The notes below the pieces were generated by a model. That model had not been told where the DNA came from, made no database searches, and was given only the letters and a program-made list of their open reading frames with translations. 64,000 nt of DNA from Anthracocystis setariae (Eukaryota; Basidiomycota; Ustilaginomycetes; Ustilaginales; Ustilaginaceae). Below are positions 1 through 9,417 of the stretch, one piece after another. The translations under genes were made by a program, and so were the position numbers. The DNA lies in contig CAKMXJ010000005.1 of NCBI GenBank assembly GCA_928724745.1, forward strand, positions 558,001-622,000, written 5' to 3'. Positions within the stretch are counted from its first letter, which is position 1. The number at the start of each line of letters is the position of its first letter.

Positions 1-475
1 TTGTCCCTCACACCCTACAGCTTTGCATCCTCTATATGCAAGGAGGCTTACAGGAAATCGCCTCGCTCTTGCTTCCGACCAGAGCCGCAACAGGACGGTC
101 GCTATCGCTTCCGAGTTTGAGTCTGTGCCAGTTGAAGATTGTAGAGAGGACGGGTAAAAATGGCTGCTCTCGGATAAATTCTGTCAAACAGCGCCGACAT
201 TTCAGATTCTTGGCAAGGCATATGTGCAAATTTGCGACGAGGCTAACACATACGACAGAGTCAAGGATTGGATAGAAGGTGAGAGAAGCTACTAAGAGGA
301 GGAAACGAGAGGATAGAGAGCACTTGAGAAGAATGACATGCGCACAGCTTCCTTCATTACAGCGAAAGAAAGGGCTGAGAGGACCAGACGTTGGATCAAG
401 CCTTCCCGGTCAGCCATGGCAACCTGTCGAGCCTTGTTACCAGGGTTGTCAAGGCTTAGTGATAATGATGTGCGT
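1..475. other. window edge, no gene recognised
   Basis: Short open frames occur on both strands but none shows a domain, a signal peptide or a convincing splice structure. The stretch lies downstream of the minus-strand pseudogene that ends at 476. Confidence 0.5.
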
Positions 476-1119
476 CTACTTGGAGCAGATTTTCTCTTTG
501 GCTGAATCGTTATCTTTAGTATCGATGCGGAACCCTTCGTCCTGGTCCGTCACCGCGATCTTGGTTTTCGAGTCACTGTCGCCGGCGTGAAGCTCGATAT
601 TGAAACAGCCATTATCGTAATCAGAGTAGCGCATCCAGAGTTTGGCTGCATCCGCATTTGGTCCAAGCCACGTGACCTTGAAGTTGTATTCTTCATGTGC
701 GGTCGGGAAGTCTGTTACAGCAATGTTGAAAGGCAACTTGTCAGCGGAGAGTTGGTGAAGTGCTTCGGTTTGGGATGTTTCAGGAACTCACCCTTCCTGA
801 AGTTATCCTTCAGTACCACCTCCTCGGTTGGGTTTGCCATGGCCTCATCGAATTCGTATCAGGCAGCACGGACGTCATCACCCTGGAAAGTGAAGCACGG
901 ATGAGTATCGCGCTCGTAGTCCTCCGTGTTGTCCTCGCAAAGACGTTTGTAGTAGTTGTAATCGATTTTGAGAGGGGTAGGCGTCCAGGTGTATTTTCGA
1001 CGCTCGAGACTGCTTTATTCGGATCGACGTGCGTTGTTTCCTCGCTTCGCTTGGATGAAATTGGGCTAAACCAGCAGCAGGGCACTAAAGCAGGACACGA
1101 AAGTGTGCAGGAAAGACAT
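476..1119 (-). pseudogene. pseudogene of a four-cysteine small secreted protein family (Mig1-like?)
   Basis: Read on the minus strand from the ATG at 1119, the first codons give a signal-peptide-like start (MSFLHTFVSCFSALLLV). In-frame stops then follow at 1066-1068 (TAG), 1015-1017 (TAA) and 859-861 (TGA). Past them the same frame continues with clear family residues: LERR, an IDYNYYKRLC stretch and HPCF. A phase-1 intron at 712-791 (GTGAGT to CAG) joins to a second exon at 476-711 with GCFNIEL and a terminal ICSK. Intron phase and all four cysteine positions (LC, PCF, GCF, ICSK) match the copies at 2788-3477 and 4223-4831. The protein ends just after the last cysteine, earlier than in those copies. 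There is no frameshift; only stop codons break it. The family is not assigned from sequence alone. Smut Mig1 proteins are the closest type I can suggest, by inference. Confidence 0.72.
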
Positions 1120-2787
1120 GTCGAAACTGATCATATTTGCGAAAGGCGACAAGGTTACAGAAGAAGCACAGATTGGTGAAGAGTTCAAGGATTAGGATGT
1201 GATGACGGAAAGAGTGGGATGTTGAGCTCTTATATGCAAACGCTAGGGATCAGTTCTACTATCCGATCTCATACTCACCATCAAGGATGCGGATATCACA
1301 ATCGGCTTCATAAGCTTTGGAGGTTTATTGGGGCTTCATCGCCCACATGCAACATGCACTGTCTGACTCACACTGCCACGGTAACCTGCCCACTAGTATG
1401 GATACAGGCGGAGCTCGAGCGTAGTGTGATTTTGGGGTGTGCAAAGCTGTGGGGTCATCTCGCAACTTGAGTTGATGAACAATCCCAGCGCTTGATTGCC
1501 CACAAGGCAGCCGTTTCACAACTCAACATGTGCTGTACTGTATGCTTTAAAGGGGATTGTCGGCGTCTACTTGCGATTATTGTATGTCCCATTGCTCTTC
1601 ATTGCCACTGCCCACATCAACTTACAGTCACATTCCTGCTGGCGGGTCGATATCACAGCCTTCCCGTCCCGTTCACACACTACATCCGAACTTGGGAGGA
1701 CATTGGTGGAGCGTTGTTAAGTTTAGAGCCAAGGGATAACACATGGACTGTTGTCGCCACATAACTTTTCGTTCTTTTCGTTGTCGATGGTGAGTGGCGT
1801 CTTTCGACACTCAAAGTCGTAATGATTCGTGATAGGCGGGGTGACATAGCGAGGCACTAGCCTGCCCGCGACTGGCTCTACCATGCCCCTTATGACCGAC
1901 TGAAACTAGTGTGATCAAGTTGAGGCGGAGGATGGAAACAGGAATCATCTTGAACGGATTTGAGGCTTCGGTTCAAACGAATCAGGAGGCGAGGGCGATT
2001 GTGTGTGAAGACGAGGAAATGGTTGGGCGTATCGTATGGTGGCTTAAAAGCGCTTCGCCCCTTCTGGACGTTTGTCCTTGTCTTGCGAGCAGTGCAGTCG
2101 AGATGTCTTCTGCAGCTCGCAACTCTCTTTTGTGATTGCGCCAAGCACGGATATTCTTTTGCCCCGACTTGGTTTCACTCCTGTGATCCGGAACAAAAGA
2201 CGAGACTGGTGTTGCAAGTGTGAGGGGCCACAAGAGTTCATGGAAGTCCCCAGCTTGCTGTATTTGAGAGCACAAAGATAGGGACATGCAGGCGGCAAAC
2301 GCCTGAAACAGTCGGGCGGTGACCTGCCTCACAACAAAAACCATGCTGGGAGGAAGCAGATGGGTCAATACAATGACAGCGGCAAAAATCGCTTCCCAGA
2401 CGCTCTCTCCGGCCCACACGATTTGTGCACAGACGGAACATCCTTGTAACTTCGACTAGGCAAGTTCCAAAGTCTGAAGTCCGCATATATTCAGGTTTCA
2501 TTGGTTCGAGACAATATCACTTGAAGATTTTGACCCAAAAGCGTTCAACGAAAGAGCTCAGCGATCGAGGCTCAATATGCACGCTTTCATCAGTGGGGGC
2601 TTGGAGTGAGTCTCGATCGAAAGTTTCGCTTTTGTGTGTCGCCAAAACGTGCGATGATGAGCTGGAATTTGGTTCGTCTCGGCCAATCGAATTTCAAGCT
2701 GCGAATATCATGAGATCAAGGCTCTTCCCATCCGCAGCTATAGAGGGGAGGTAATTATCATAGACCATGGACGTCATCTATGGCAAG
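1120..2787. other. intergenic, no gene recognised
   Basis: About 1.7 kb between the pseudogene and the next family member, both on the minus strand. Short open frames show no domain or family motif, and I could not find remnants of the four-cysteine family here. It probably holds the pseudogene's promoter. Confidence 0.45.
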
Positions 2788-3477
2788 CTATTGGTCACGT
2801 TTGACGTGGATGTGGGACCATTTCGAGCAGAAAACCTTCTCTGGCCTGGGGTTATGCTTAGTATCGATGTCCCTCTCCTTGCTTTCCTGTTCGGATGACC
2901 AGATTCTCCACTTTGTATGCTTCAAGGGCGATCTTTTCAGCGTCACTTTGTAGCAACCGGACGACGCGTTGTAGTTCGAGCAGATGAATTCGGAGCGATC
3001 TGCATCCAGATACTTGATCGAAAACGCAATGTGCGGGTTTTCCAGTGTGAAATCTATTCGCTCAAAATAGGAAGGAGTTCCAGTCAGCCTGGTGAATTCT
3101 CAGCATCCGAAAGAGTTTTAGCGGGGGTTGGAGTTTTTACCTGTGTAGTTTTTGTCTTTGACGTAGACATGTTTGACGAGGTCGATGGGATCGAGGTAGG
3201 GACGGATTTCGACCATGGAGAGATCGCCAGCCCAGTGTGAGAAGCAGGGGTGGTTGGACGGGCTGTTTTTTCCGCAAAGCTTGTCGTACTTGTCGTAGTC
3301 GACGTTGACCTTGGTGGCGAAGCACGATTTGTCTTCCCGACGTTCCAGGGCAGAGTTCAAGTGTTCTCCACTAGAAACAGAGCGCGGAATCAGGCTAGTG
3401 AAGACGGGTTGCATCATGACCATCATGGCCACTAGCAAAGTGCCGAGGGGAACGAGGTGGCGGAGGGGTTGCATCAT
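2788..3477 (-). CDS. small secreted four-cysteine protein (candidate effector, Mig1-like?)
   Basis: A two-exon gene: exon 1 is 3141-3477, the intron 3099-3140 (42 bp, GTAAAA to GAG, phase 1) and exon 2 2788-3098, for about 215 residues. The N-terminus starts with two Met codons at 3477 and has a hydrophobic core (LVPLGTLLVAMMVMM), so it looks like a signal peptide. The mature part has LERRE, VDYDKYDKLC, HPCFSHW, a long YFERIDFTLE beta-type stretch, SGCYKVTL and a final FCSKWSHIHV. The four family cysteines (LC, PCF, GCY, FCSK) and the intron phase match the neighbours at 476-1119 and 4223-4831. I chose the Met at 3477 because a longer in-frame start at 3723 would bury the signal peptide. It is likely exported and possibly acts on the host plant, but the function is unknown. 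The short intron has a plausible CTAAAAC branch site and should be confirmed with RNA. Confidence 0.68.
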
Positions 3478-4222
3478 CTTGGAGATACTGGACCGAGGAC
3501 TTGGAGGAAGGGGGCATGGAGGGTGAAGAAGGGATTGGTCTGGTTTTGTCGATGCAGCTCCGGATGTTGGCTTGATAGTCCGATGCTCAGGAAGCGTTCC
3601 GCCGTGCGAATGAGATCTCTCGTTCTGTTGGCTTTCATAAGCGTGTGAAGTTTTTGCTGAGTGCCAGGAATGAGCTCGTCGGTTGGGTGGGCAGTTGAGC
3701 AAAGCTGCTTGTGTGCAATGCATTGGTGAAACGAAGTCAATAATGCCGTTCCGAGTGTCGATTGGTAGGTCGACAATCTTGCTTCAGATGTCTTCACTGA
3801 GCCAGTTTCAGTGAGGTAATTGTCCATTAAATGGGTGACCTCTGGCGACACCGAGCTGTTAATCTAGGCAGGGGGTGAGAATCATCCGACGACCAAGTTG
3901 GATGAGGCTTGGCAGCCACCACATTACCAGACAATGTTTTGCCATGACACACTAGTGTGCCCACCTGCGTCCCTTTGCTCTTGCTCTCGCCACATCTACT
4001 GTACATCTCGCATTCGCTTCGAGGCAATTCGCCCGTGGTGGGCAGCTGCTTTCATTTTGTTTCGGTTTGATGAGTTACGGATGGCGATCGAGCCACCACC
4101 CCAAGTCTGAAATCCAGGAGGGGGAGAGAGAGTTTTGTGAAGAATAAAGAGGCGGGTTTTCACGGAAATCCCCCAAGCTGGTCAATCGTCTCCCCCTCCA
4201 TCTGTAGCGAGAGCGTAAGGAT
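3478..4222. other. divergent intergenic region between two family copies
   Basis: This stretch lies head to head between the secreted protein gene ending upstream at 3477 (minus) and the copy at 4223 (plus), so it should hold both promoters. No gene or clear core promoter motif was recognised. Confidence 0.4.
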
Positions 4223-4831
4223 ATGATGAGTGCATTGGGGACGCTAGCAGCATTCCAGCCAAGCATTCCTGCATGGTGTCCGAGTCGGACTGTAATGCTT
4301 CCGAACTATGATTTATACCGGTGGCATTGCGAAGTGCCAGCATCGCCAACCCAGCCTATAGAATACCATTGGCCGTGCTTCACTCACAGCAACGGCGGCG
4401 ACTTGCACAACGTCGACCTGTACAACGAAAACAGCGACAAATGGACCGAAAGACAGCTCTATGTCAAGAATGGCGACCTGGTCGGTAAGTAAGCCCCTCC
4501 TTTTTTTCACGTCGCAGAGACGATAACTTATGCAGCGTTTTTTTTTTTTTTTTTTTTCCCGGGGTTGGTAGATTTTACGATGCGGTATGCCGATATGGAT
4601 TTCGTACTCGACTACCGCGATTACGGGCTCAGGTTGGTTTATGCAGGGATGGTTTATTTGAATAATGAGGACATGTGGTGCTTTGCCATCAGCTTGGAGA
4701 AGTTCGGGGATGGTGACAAGAACATTTGGGTTACGTCGCAGGAATCCAATGAGAAGGTGGCAGACACGGCAAGAGCAAATCCAAGTCGAGGTTTGGTTTG
4801 CACCAAGTGGGCCCACATCTATATTGGCTAG
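4223..4831 (+). CDS. third member of the four-cysteine family, no clear signal peptide
   Basis: Exon 1 is 4223-4484, the intron 4485-4571 (GTAAGT to TAG, phase 1) and exon 2 4572-4831, for about 173 residues. It shares with its two neighbours the pattern YDLYRWHC, WPCFTH, a basic/aromatic stretch ending at the intron, MWCFAISL and VCTKWAHIYI at the end. The start is uncertain. The residues after the Met at 4223 (MMSALGTLAAFQPSIPAWC) are only weakly hydrophobic, and no better start lies just upstream, where the frame has a TAG. The copy may therefore have lost its signal peptide, or an upstream exon may be missing from this model. The intron contains a run of 20 T (4538-4557) before its acceptor. 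Orientation is opposite to the other two copies. Confidence 0.55.
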
Positions 4832-4962
4832 TAGAAAAGCGGCCACAGATGTGATACCTACATCTCCAAAAGCTACTTGATCCGCTTTGTAGAAGCGAGA
4901 TTTATACTCTCTCTCAGACAAGTCTGTCATGTCTCCATAAGCGCATGTCTCCGAGCTATGTG

Positions 4963-6597
4963 CTATGAAACGATGCAGGAGCTCGAGCAACCAGATTGAG
5001 AATCGACCGTCTCATTCTCAAGCTGTCCCTTCTCCTTGTCCTTGTCAAATGTAGTGTCACCACCATTGGAAACAACTTGCTGCTCCTCCCGCAATTCTGC
5101 CGCCATCCTCTCATATTCTTGTCTTGCCTCGGGAGTAAGATAGCACTTGGGCAATCCAACCTTGTCCAGCCAGTCGTGCCCATTCGCAGTTGCCAAGATC
5201 ATCTGCGCCACGGCATGTGCACAACCGAACGCCCTCGTCATACCATGACCACTATACCCCGCTGCCACCCACTCGATCCTCCTCCCTTCCCCCACCGGAC
5301 CCACCAAAGGATCTTTAGTCTTGGTATACCCCATAATCCCGCACCACTCCCTGTCTACATCCTCCGCATAGCATCTTGGGAAGACCTTGTGCAGGTAGGG
5401 TCGTAGGAAAGCGCTGACCTCCGGATTGAGCTTAGTGTCGTCGGCTACTCCCCATTCTCTCCCGGACGCATGTTCTCGTCCTCCCCCAAGAATGTATAAA
5501 GGCTTTTCCCAACTGGAGGCTGGACGTTGATGGCCATACTCGTAGCCACCTCCTGCACTCAAGCCCATCCCCCACAGGTGCTGGCGAGAGGTCGGGGGCG
5601 CAGCGACGACTTGTGCGCGGGTGGGGATGATACCCGAACTGGGTTGCGATAGGTGGGTGAGGAGATGCGAGGCATAGCCGTTGGTAGCATGTACGATGTA
5701 TTTGGCGCTGATCGTTCCTTTGAATGTCTCGAGTACGTTGTTGTTGATGCTGGTTACCGGTGAGTTGGTGACGAGGTTGAGGGTGATGCCATGATGCTTG
5801 GCGAGCCGCTCGGCACGTCGGTAGATCAACGCGACGAGTTTGATCGGATGCAACGTGGCTCCAGGGATCTCGTAGACTGCGTGGATGCCCACGGGGCTAT
5901 GCATGCACTCATCGATCTCATCTTGGGGGACGCGGCGGACAAGATCGACGAACTTGCGCAGAATCTGATGTCGTGACGCCTGGATAAGCGAGTCCTCGAA
6001 CGCGTCAACTTCGTCTTGTGTGAAGCAGATATGCCAGTTGTTGTCGTCTGTGAAACCGACCTCTTGGCGCGCATCTTCGTCTGTAATGATGGATCGAATA
6101 GCGTTGGCGGTATTGGATTCGAATTCGAGAATGTCTGCTACTGCGCTTGCGGTCTGCGCCGCGAGCTCGGTGGGAGAAAGCGCAGCGGCGTGAGGTCCAA
6201 GGAGATGGTTAGGGTTGGCGGCTAGGTCAACGAACGAAAGTGCGGAGGAAGCAGTTAGGTGACCCCCGTTTCGACCTGTGGCCCCCGAGCAGAATGTGCG
6301 TGCTTCGACAATCGTGATGGATCCAATCTTGTTGTCTAAATTAGATGACGAGGAAGAGTCGGTGAGTGAGGAGATGAGATGATAGGCGCATGATACGCCG
6401 GTGATGCCCGAGCCGATGATGACCACGTCCGAAGAAGATGGCAGCTTGTTGAGTGCATTTGGAAGTTGATCCTGGGTTGCCGTGGCGAGCCAATGGCTGA
6501 CAGTAGCGTCAGCAGGGGAGGAGGGAAGAGGAGAGGGGTTGGGAGAGACTTGGTCAATGCCGATGGTCGAGATGTCGATGTACTCTTCCGCGGGCAT
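4963..6597 (-). CDS. FAD-dependent oxidoreductase (DAO family) with C-terminal CIVS
   Basis: A single-exon gene of 544 residues starting at the ATG at 6597 (MPAEEY). A dinucleotide-binding motif GSGITG at about residues 62-67 follows a hydrophobic beta strand. It is followed by the CSGATGRNGGH segment typical of D-amino-acid-oxidase-like flavoproteins of the glycine oxidase / gamma-glutamylputrescine oxidase type. A late GYSGHGMTRAFG stretch matches the second FAD-contact region of that fold. The likely reaction is oxidation of an amine or amino acid; the substrate is not visible. The last residues are CSSSCIVS, which fits a CaaX prenylation box with a second cysteine nearby. That is odd for this family and suggests membrane attachment (inference). 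It is transcribed away from the isomerase gene at 7247. Confidence 0.85.
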   Translation of the reverse strand: MPAEEYIDISTIGIDQVSPNPSPLPSSPADATVSHWLATATQDQLPNALNKLPSSSDVVIIGSGITGVSCAYHLISSLTDSSSSSNLDNKIGSITIVEARTFCSGATGRNGGHLTASSALSFVDLAANPNHLLGPHAAALSPTELAAQTASAVADILEFESNTANAIRSIITDEDARQEVGFTDDNNWHICFTQDEVDAFEDSLIQASRHQILRKFVDLVRRVPQDEIDECMHSPVGIHAVYEIPGATLHPIKLVALIYRRAERLAKHHGITLNLVTNSPVTSINNNVLETFKGTISAKYIVHATNGYASHLLTHLSQPSSGIIPTRAQVVAAPPTSRQHLWGMGLSAGGGYEYGHQRPASSWEKPLYILGGGREHASGREWGVADDTKLNPEVSAFLRPYLHKVFPRCYAEDVDREWCGIMGYTKTKDPLVGPVGEGRRIEWVAAGYSGHGMTRAFGCAHAVAQMILATANGHDWLDKVGLPKCYLTPEARQEYERMAAELREEQQVVSNGGDTTFDKDKEKGQLENETVDSQSGCSSSCIVS

Positions 6598-7246
6598 CTT
6601 GATGGGCAAGTAGAGCTAGTCTCGAAGCTGTTTGTGGTTACTTGACGAAGATCGTGTCAGGCCGAAGTACAGTTTGGCGCCAAGATCGACCGCTTTTTAT
6701 GGTATCAGTGCTGGCTCGAGCGAGGAGGACCCTGCCAATTAATGCTAACATTCAGGGTCCAGTTTTGAACCTTCTTGTCGCTGGGCCGGCCTGGTTGCCG
6801 GACAGAGCTGGTGCCGGCCGAGAGCGGACTCGGTCACACAAGACCAAGATGTCTGACAGACGAGGAAAAGTTCTCAGGGACCGGATGGGTTCCGATCCGA
6901 TAGACGAGGTCTACTGTCGTGCTGCAGCTCCAAGACAGCAAGCGATGTTGCCCAAAGTCGGCAGGCTGCAAAGATCTTTGGGACGAGGAGCGAAAGGGGT
7001 GGTCAGTAGGTCAGTAGCGCCATCGGGACAGAGTGTGTGCGGAAGTTCCGATTGCGGATTTCACGCGTGGGATTTTCCAGTGTAGAGTGCTGGCTGTGCT
7101 GGCTGTGATGTCTGTGATGTCCGGCTGCACAAAGCCAAGGTAACCGGACTAACCGACCGTCTTGGTACGCCAACACGGCTCACGCCTTTGCTAGATTGTT
7201 CCCCCTCTCTTGCATCCATGGTCCCGTCTGTTTAGCCGCACTCTCC
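6598..7246. promoter_or_regulatory. divergent promoter region, FAD oxidoreductase / enoyl-CoA isomerase
   Basis: About 650 bp between two divergently transcribed genes. No conserved gene or unmistakable core element was seen. A repeated TGGCTGTG/GATGTC segment around 7090-7125 is low complexity. Confidence 0.4.
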
Positions 7247-8263
7247 ATGCTTCGTTCTGCAACTTGCTGCTTGAGAGCTCTGTCAACTACAGCACGATCT
7301 TCCACCACCACCACGATCTTACCTCGACTTGCTTCACGTCCAAACCCCATCGCACTGCAAATCCGATCGCATCACACAGTCCTCTTCGACCTATCCAAGA
7401 TCCCACGGTACGACGCTTCCAAGCCTGTTGTCGATATGAACTCTTACACTCAACACTTTCCCTCGTCCTCGGACGCGCTTGTCAGTCTCGCCTTCGATGG
7501 CGCTTCTCGTATCTGGACGCTTACCATGCTCGGCAAGGAAACGCCCGACAACCGACTCACACACAACCTCATCGGCTCTGGCCTACTCCCTGCCCTTGCC
7601 CATGTTGAAAGCGCCTGGAACGACATGCTCTCCTCTGGCGAATCCTCCACGGGTGCCGCACTGATCACCACCGGAGGCACCGACGCTTCTGCCAAGATCT
7701 ACTCCAACGGTCTAGATCTGGAGAAAGCCATTGCGGACCCCAACTTTTTCGACACGCATCTGAACGCTCTTTTCGAAAAGTTGCTCACCTTCCCCATCCC
7801 CACCATCGCCGCCGTCAACGGACATGCGTTTGCGGGTGGGTTCGGCTTGGCATGTGCACACGACTATCGTGTCATGAACTCCAAACGAGGCTACCTGTGC
7901 ATGAACGAGATCGACTTCGGCGCTCCCCTCCCGCATGGTCTCCAACAGGCGCTTGCGAGCAAGATCAGCGACCAGAGGACCATGCGCAAGATCGTCCTCG
8001 AAGGCCACAGGTTCAGCGCAACCGAAGCACACCAAGCTGGGATCGTCGATGTGCTAAGTGAGAGTCCCCAGGATACGCTGGATAAGGCAGTCCAATTGGC
8101 GGATAAGCTCAAGATCAAGGCAAAGATGAACGCATGGGCCAGCAATAAAGAGGTCATCTACGCTAGTGCCATCAAGGTGCTCAGGACAAAGCATGACGAT
8201 GCAACTGCAGCACTGTACGCGGCGAGATCGCCCGCGTTGTATGCACCTAAGCCCAAGCTGTGA
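7247..8263 (+). CDS. enoyl-CoA isomerase/hydratase (crotonase family)
   Basis: A single-exon gene of 338 residues. The crotonase core is clear: a KIYSNGLDLE loop, then NGHAFAGGFGLACAHDYR at about residue 190 (oxyanion-hole glycines), then MNEIDFGAPLPHG at about residue 219. The Glu there sits where delta3,delta2-enoyl-CoA isomerases carry their catalytic acid. It therefore more likely shifts double bonds in fatty acid beta-oxidation than hydrates them, though the two are hard to separate by eye. The first 20 residues are Arg/Ser/Thr-rich (LRALSTTARSS) and look like a mitochondrial presequence. The C-terminus is PKL, a weak match to the peroxisomal PTS1. A second in-frame Met at 7436 would make a form without the presequence. 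Its stop lies only 52 bp from the stop of the convergent copper transporter gene. Confidence 0.82.
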   Translation: MLRSATCCLRALSTTARSSTTTTILPRLASRPNPIALQIRSHHTVLFDLSKIPRYDASKPVVDMNSYTQHFPSSSDALVSLAFDGASRIWTLTMLGKETPDNRLTHNLIGSGLLPALAHVESAWNDMLSSGESSTGAALITTGGTDASAKIYSNGLDLEKAIADPNFFDTHLNALFEKLLTFPIPTIAAVNGHAFAGGFGLACAHDYRVMNSKRGYLCMNEIDFGAPLPHGLQQALASKISDQRTMRKIVLEGHRFSATEAHQAGIVDVLSESPQDTLDKAVQLADKLKIKAKMNAWASNKEVIYASAIKVLRTKHDDATAALYAARSPALYAPKPKL

Positions 8264-8315
8264 ATGTATAGGAGCGTAGTTTTTGGTTGCTAGTCGCTAG
8301 CGTAGATGTGTGCGG

Positions 8316-9088
8316 TTATGCGTGACATGCTAGACCTTTATCGTCGCCGTTAGTCGCGAGGAGGGTATTGAAGATTACGTCGCGGTTGAAAAGGTAGTGG
8401 CCCAAACCCGCGCCTGTCATTGTCGGTTTGAGAAGAAAAAGGAAGTAGGTTGAAAAATCAGTATACGCACTGCAGATCAGCGAACTCTGAGCGATAATGG
8501 GAGAAGATGGGACGTACCTATGACGATAGCGGCGATGATCCAGGCGTTGAAGGTCATTGCGATGAGCATGAGGAGGAAGCTTGATCCTACTGAGATCGCG
8601 TAGAGCGTTGAGCGGTAGAATTGGATTCTGCGAGTGGTTTGCAAAGGTGTAATGCATTGGGTTGATCTTTCGATGTCTGCGGTGGAGAGTGTTCTACGTT
8701 TGGGTGTGGAGTTGAGTGTTCTTCTCGACGAGCTTGCATTGGGGTCGGTTGAGGATGTGGGGAGGAGAGAGGCGCGTCGACGATGACCTATGGCGAGTCC
8801 TTGCGACGATCGTGCCAGACGCGCATCCATCCGACGTATGTACAGTCGTAGAAGCTCATACCCCGCTGCCAACCCAACGATAACGATCAAAGATATGTAG
8901 AGAGATAGAGAGGTGGTGATACGCCATGAGGAAGTGAGGATGCACAGGTTGGTAGTGTCGTAGTTCCAAACCATGTTCATCGAGCACGATGCCATGTCGC
9001 CATGATCCATCCCAGGCATACCGGAATGTCCTCCACCATGACCCATCCCCAGCATCCCACCATGTGCGCCGTGATCCATATTCGACAT
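8316..9088 (-). CDS. CTR-family copper transporter
   Basis: Exon 1 is 8518-9088, the intron 8414-8517 (GTACGT to CAG, phase 1) and exon 2 8316-8413. The N-terminus is rich in His and Met (MDHG, MGHGGGH, MPGMDHG), the usual extracellular copper-gathering part. Three membrane spans follow. The second contains MLIAM, the MxxxM copper selectivity motif, and the third carries GAGLG (GxxxG packing motif), whose first Gly codon is split by the intron. Between spans 1 and 2 is a long basic Ser/Thr-rich cytosolic loop. It imports Cu(I) at the plasma membrane or exports it from the vacuole; the sequence does not say which. A TGA lies directly before the chosen ATG. A signal-peptide-like stretch in another frame just upstream leaves a small doubt about the 5' end. 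Confidence 0.88.
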
Positions 9089-9417
9089 TCACTTTAGTGC
9101 CAGCCGCTTCAGTGAGCAGAGTCGATTGTGATAGATGCAAAGAGAGCAAGACGACAAACATGGTCAAAGCGGTGCTTACATGTCTCTCCACTTTTCTCCG
9201 ATGAGCACTCTATCCGCAAAAATAATCTCTGAATTTCCTCCTTCCCAACCCGAAATGCCGAAATTCAATTCACATCCTCAACCGAAATCCTTCACACCAC
9301 TCCCGACCACCTCACACCTTCATCCTTCCCTCTTGCCATCATCTTTGTTGTGTTGGGTTGAGTTGGCATGATAACATTACTACCTTTTTACGCGTGGAGT
9401 CAAGCTTGGATTGGAAG
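9089..9417. other. intergenic between two minus-strand genes
   Basis: It holds the 3' flank of the bromodomain gene and the promoter of the copper transporter. No further gene was recognised. Confidence 0.4.

Noticed and set aside
9089..9191. Signal-peptide-like stretch upstream of the copper transporter in another frame
   Set aside because: It is out of frame with the transporter, and a TGA precedes the transporter ATG. A 5' intron could join them, but no strong splice pair supports it.
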